Origin: PWXP01 sp040772845
Lineage (GTDB): Bacteria; Planctomycetota; Planctomycetia; Pirellulales; Thermoguttaceae
Length of the DNA stretch: 64,000 bases
Assembly (NCBI GenBank): GCA_040772845.1
Contig: JAXGXG010000001.1
Span: forward strand, 3,348,001 to 3,412,000
Direction: 5' to 3'
Shown: piece by piece, positions 60,653 through 64,000 of the stretch
Layout of the letters: each line of letters starts with the position of its first letter
Numbering within the stretch: the stretch's first letter is position 1
The notes under the pieces: generated by a model
Told to the model about the DNA's origin: nothing
Database searches by the model: none
Seen by the model: the letters and a program-made list of their open reading frames with translations, nothing else
Program-made: the position numbers and the translations under genes

Positions 60653-61963
60653 GTGCATCGGGTCTTACCGCGGTGCCGGATGGCCGCAACGATTGTCCTC
60701 GGGTTGATTCTGGCAGGTCCTGGCGCATCGAACTGGGCTCCGGCGCAATCGAATCGCGCCTCCGTTCAGCTCCCTGCTTCCAACCCCTTTGGAGTCCAGC
60801 CGGCGAAACCATCGCTGCTCGACTCGTTCAATTCAGGTGTGAAGCGAGGTTGGGACGGCCTGACAGGCGTCTTCACCCCCGACGCACGCCCGCCGGCCCC
60901 GCCCGATCCGACCTCGTTGCGCAGTGGCGCGAAGCCCAGTCCGCGATTGCACGTTGAGGTGGCGCGGTTGAGCGAACATGCCGGACGGCTCGACGAGGCC
61001 GAACAGCACTACCAGGAAGCACTGCGACTGGCGCCCGACGATATGAGCGCCATGCTCAACTACGCGAGGTTGAAGGACCGGCAAGGAAAGGCGGGCGAAG
61101 CCTTCGAGCTGTATCGCCGGGCCGCAGAGACCCATCCGCAAGAGCCGTCGGTCTTCAACTACCTGGGCCTGCACTACGACCGTCGTGGAATGCCGAACGA
61201 GGCGGCGGAAACCTTCGCCCAGGCCGTGCGACTGAAACCTGCCGAACCCCTCTATCGCAACAATCTGGCCCATGTCCTGGTCCAGCTTGGAAAACTGTCG
61301 GAGGCCTACCAGCACCTTCATGCCGTCCATGGCGAGGCCGTTGCCTATTACAACTTGGGCTACCTGCTCCATCGACGCGGCCAACGAGACGCCGCGGTTC
61401 AACATCTTGCCGCCGCGGTGCGAAGAGATCCGAATCTGACGCCCGCGCGGCAGCTTCTGGCCGAGTTGGCGCCTGCCATGGCCGTTCCGGGCCGACCGGT
61501 TCCGCACACGGCCTCGCTTCCGCCCGTTTTGCAGGGGCCGCCGAGCGTGGCGCCCGGCGGTCAGCCGCCTCAAAGCGGATACCCGTCTACAGGCGCGGCG
61601 CCGCCATCGGTTCCGCCACGCGCCCCCTCCAGACTGCCGGTAATGCGCCCGTTGCATCACGAGCCGCTTCCACAAGGGCCAGGTTACGTGGAGCCGCCAA
61701 GGCAGGAGCGTCTCCCCCTGCCGCGACGCTCTTCCACCACGCTGAAGCAGCCTGAAGGAATCGCTGAAAATCAGGCCGAGATGAAACAACTGGAAGCGCT
61801 CGCCGCCAACAAGGTCGAGACGAAACAACCGGAAGGGATCGCCGACGATACGGCCACGCTGAAGCAGCCTGAAGGAATCGCCACCGATACGGCCGAGATG
61901 AATGCCCCGTTCATCCGACTGACCGGCGCGACGATCATCCAGACTCGCCCCAAATCCGAATAG
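60653..61963 (+). CDS. exported TPR protein with C-terminal KQPEGIA repeats
   Basis: 436 residues from GTG 60653, chosen because GGAGG lies 7 bp upstream and a signal peptide follows (MAATIVLGLILAGPGASNWA). TPR units occupy about 95-300 (GRLDEAEQHYQEALRLAPDD; YLGLHYDRRGMPNEAAETFA). A Pro-rich stretch follows (about 310-385) and the last 60 residues contain three KQPEGIA units spaced by acidic, Ala-rich segments. TPRs suggest a protein-interaction scaffold in the envelope. Its stop is 6 bp from the stop of the convergent vWA gene. Confidence 0.8.
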   Translation: MHRVLPRCRMAATIVLGLILAGPGASNWAPAQSNRASVQLPASNPFGVQPAKPSLLDSFNSGVKRGWDGLTGVFTPDARPPAPPDPTSLRSGAKPSPRLHVEVARLSEHAGRLDEAEQHYQEALRLAPDDMSAMLNYARLKDRQGKAGEAFELYRRAAETHPQEPSVFNYLGLHYDRRGMPNEAAETFAQAVRLKPAEPLYRNNLAHVLVQLGKLSEAYQHLHAVHGEAVAYYNLGYLLHRRGQRDAAVQHLAAAVRRDPNLTPARQLLAELAPAMAVPGRPVPHTASLPPVLQGPPSVAPGGQPPQSGYPSTGAAPPSVPPRAPSRLPVMRPLHHEPLPQGPGYVEPPRQERLPLPRRSSTTLKQPEGIAENQAEMKQLEALAANKVETKQPEGIADDTATLKQPEGIATDTAEMNAPFIRLTGATIIQTRPKSE

Positions 61964-61969
61964 GATGCG

Positions 61970-64000
61970 TTAGAGTTTCGGCACGGGGATCTGCTTCTGC
62001 CCCTTGGGAATCTCGTCGAACGGACCTTCGTAATAGGGATACACGTCGACGCCGAACCCGCGTCGGATTTCCCAGTTGGCGCGAGCGGCCCAAGGCGTAC
62101 CCGGGTAGTCCTTGGCGACCTGCGTCAGCAGTTCCTTCGCCTTGGCCAGGGTCGATCCGGTGATCTCCTCGGTGAGCATCTGCTTGCGTGTGGTCAGGTT
62201 CCAGTAGATGAGCGTTACGGTCTGCCGTTTTCCGAGCCACTCCGCCTGCTTGGTCATGGGCGCGCTTCTGGGATTCCGGCAGAATTCCTCGAAGAAGGCG
62301 CCGAACTCGAACATGCGCACCTTATACGCCAGCAGTTGGGCGTACAGCATGTCGTAGTTGGCGCGCCACCGGAGTTCGGGCTCCTCGTTGCGCAGCCGCT
62401 TGATCTGTTCGAGCTTCTTGGCGGCGGCATCCAGGTACTCGATATAGCCCTTCGCCTTGGCCAGTTCGACGGCCGCCTGCTGTTTGAACTTCTGGAAATC
62501 GGGGGCCCAGTGTCGTCGCATTTCGACCTTGGGCCGCTGCTGCTCGTCCCAGGGGTTCAGGTCGCGATTGACAATGGTGAAGATGACCTTGCGGAGTTCG
62601 CTCATGTCGCGGTCGCGGAGGATTGCCTCGCGCGAGCGGAGGTCAGGCTGGAACCCGCGCATCGCTTCAAGTTCATACTTTCGCTTCTCGCCGCGTACGA
62701 GATTGCTTTCCAGGCTGGGCAGCATGAAGAAGATGCCGCCTGTCTGGTGCGCCAGCCGCGACTGCTCGTAGGGGCCGAAACCGCTCGGGAACGCGTCCTC
62801 GCGGCGGTAGAAACCGTTCGTTTGGAGTTGGGCCGCGAAAGCGCTCTCCGGACCGCGGTCGATCCGCAGCCAGTGCGGGCGCTGCGTTTGCGGATGCCGC
62901 CATCGCATCAGGGCGTAAGGATATCCGAACACCGCCTCGCGCCCCATGACGAAAATGGTGCACTTGGCGCGCTTGGCTTCCTCGATGGCCGCTTCGAGAT
63001 ACTGCTTGTCGTCCGCGTCGCCACTCTCGTCGGTCAGGATGATCATGGCCATCTTGCGCTTCCCCGCCGTGGCGAACTTGCGGTGCCCGTTAATCGCGCG
63101 GCCGATCGCCTGATGCTGGTTCTCCTTGCCCGTTGTGTCGACCGGAATGCGACCGATCGCCTCGCGCAGCTCACCCAAGTCGTTCGTGGGCCTCTCGGTG
63201 AGAACGTGGAAGTCCGAGCCGTAGCTCGCAATGGAAGAGAGCAAGGCGTCCCCAGACGACTTGTCGGACAGGCCCAGCTCGGTATATACCCGCTCGATCC
63301 GGCCGCGAATCTCCTGCTGCTCCTCCTTCATGCTTTCCGACTCGTCGAACATCCAAATCACCAGCACCTTGGACGAGTCGAGCATCCACATAATCTCTTG
63401 CGTAATCCGGTCCAGGGCCTGGCCCGCGCCGTCGACCACACTGCGCCGCGTACCGACGTGACCGTCCGGCATCGCTTCGAGCAGCGTGGTGCCGGAAGGA
63501 AGCTTGCCCAGCGTCTTGTCCAGTTCGACGGACATCTCCTCGTTGCTGGTGTCGATGACGGAGGTATCGAACGCAGGTTCGGTCACCATCGAGTCTTCGG
63601 CGCCGAAGGCCTCACTACTCTGGGTGGAGAAGTCCAAATCGGTGGCCGCCTCCAGCGAATCGTCGAGTTCCACGGTCTCCAGCACCTCTTCCGGTTCATA
63701 GTCGGTTTCGGCCACCAGAGAGGTAAGTGTTGACTTGGCCCCTTCAGGCAGGGCCCACAGTGCGAGAACCACCAACAACACCAAGTGGAACACAACCGAA
63801 GAGACGAACGACGCAATCTGGCGAACCAAGGCGCGAACGCTCATGTGCGGTTCGCCTTCATCTTCTTCCAGGCGCCGCAGCGTTTCGAGGTCCTCGTCCG
63901 GCAGTGCGACGGGCGCAGCTTCGGCCCCAAGCACGTTCGGGGCAGAAGTGCGTGGCGGGGCCGACGCTGCTCTCTCGGACCGCGCGCTCTCTTGCGCCGT
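61970..64000 (-). CDS. membrane-anchored von Willebrand factor A domain protein (5' end beyond window)
   Basis: At least 676 residues; the frame stays open to the right edge, and the residues before the internal GTG 63934 are Ala/Pro/Ser-rich like the N-termini of the tandem proteins at 5-10 kb, so the true start is probably outside. One membrane helix SFVSSVVFHLVLLVVLAL (about 42-60 counted from 63934) is followed by an acidic spacer (EEVLETVELDDSLEAATDLD). The vWA domain has a MIDAS-type DESES (197-201) and MIILTDESGDADD. The C-terminal part is helical and ends near a tetratrico-like segment. Expected topology places vWA outside the inner membrane. A ligand- or metal-dependent adhesion or scaffold role is possible. 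Confidence 0.8.
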   Translation of the reverse strand, partial: TAQESARSERAASAPPRTSAPNVLGAEAAPVALPDEDLETLRRLEEDEGEPHMSVRALVRQIASFVSSVVFHLVLLVVLALWALPEGAKSTLTSLVAETDYEPEEVLETVELDDSLEAATDLDFSTQSSEAFGAEDSMVTEPAFDTSVIDTSNEEMSVELDKTLGKLPSGTTLLEAMPDGHVGTRRSVVDGAGQALDRITQEIMWMLDSSKVLVIWMFDESESMKEEQQEIRGRIERVYTELGLSDKSSGDALLSSIASYGSDFHVLTERPTNDLGELREAIGRIPVDTTGKENQHQAIGRAINGHRKFATAGKRKMAMIILTDESGDADDKQYLEAAIEEAKRAKCTIFVMGREAVFGYPYALMRWRHPQTQRPHWLRIDRGPESAFAAQLQTNGFYRREDAFPSGFGPYEQSRLAHQTGGIFFMLPSLESNLVRGEKRKYELEAMRGFQPDLRSREAILRDRDMSELRKVIFTIVNRDLNPWDEQQRPKVEMRRHWAPDFQKFKQQAAVELAKAKGYIEYLDAAAKKLEQIKRLRNEEPELRWRANYDMLYAQLLAYKVRMFEFGAFFEEFCRNPRSAPMTKQAEWLGKRQTVTLIYWNLTTRKQMLTEEITGSTLAKAKELLTQVAKDYPGTPWAARANWEIRRGFGVDVYPYYEGPFDEIPKGQKQIPVPKL

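Overview
The window looks like a chromosomal segment of a GC-rich planctomycete, most likely a Pirellulales-type member of Planctomycetota. This is inferred from gene content, since there is no rRNA in the window. Supporting signs are a short planctomycete-style L33, a TPR/CHAT giant exported protein, paired DUF6807 proteins, Tat-exported FAD oxidoreductase and glycosidase-like proteins, RCC1 repeats, a small lipoprotein with the PSPYYL/DDVQYFPAGPEF signature, and many short palindromic intergenic repeats. I saw no tRNA, rRNA, CRISPR array or intact transposase.

Layout. 0-2 kb: end of a DNA-methyltransferase-like gene overlapping a Tat-type FAD oxidoreductase. 2.1-10.4 kb, minus strand: three tandem membrane-anchored prenyltransferase/squalene-oxidase-repeat proteins, then a UDP-glucuronate decarboxylase-like epimerase, plsC and cdsA (envelope and phospholipid). 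10.8-12.8 kb: rpmG-recJ. 13.4-21.1 kb: a repeat-rich zone around a flagellar fliD-fliS-DUF58 cluster and a sugar C-methyltransferase-like gene, with two copies of a 420-bp inverted-repeat element. 21.1-25.7 kb: small membrane protein, lipoprotein, CHAT protein. 26-36.4 kb, plus strand: argH, a HEAT-repeat protein with a receiver-like domain, a sigma-54 activator, a HemX/CcsA-like protein, hemA, and a KaiC-like/PEP-synthase-like fusion. 36.8-45.5 kb: HD-GYP protein, Tat-exported glycosidase-like protein, hybrid histidine kinase, SNF2 helicase with SWIM finger. 46-52.7 kb: rhodanese, PNPOx-like protein, then a decaying lipid-modification locus (DUF1295, cyclopropane synthase, DUF1365, FAD amine oxidase) invaded by a vapBC module. 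52.9-64 kb: two DUF6807 proteins, CheV, an RCC1-polygalacturonase fusion, a symporter remnant, a small exported protein, a TPR protein and a vWA protein.

Most striking signals. (1) The three tandem repeat proteins form a recombination mosaic: the C-terminal ~1010 bp of copies 1 and 2 differ at one base, while the N-terminal part of copy 2 matches copy 3. (2) The same N-terminal membrane-anchor module appears on the vWA protein at the other end of the window, which suggests one anchor serving several envelope domains. (3) At least four families of palindromic or TIR-bounded repeats are present, one of which supplies the stop codon of a glycosidase-like gene. (4) In the lipid-modification locus, two genes carry single in-frame stops, one appears internally deleted, and the 3' part of a third has been replaced by vapBC, while the cyclopropane synthase remains intact.

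All family assignments come from reading motifs and remembered family architecture; no database search was run.
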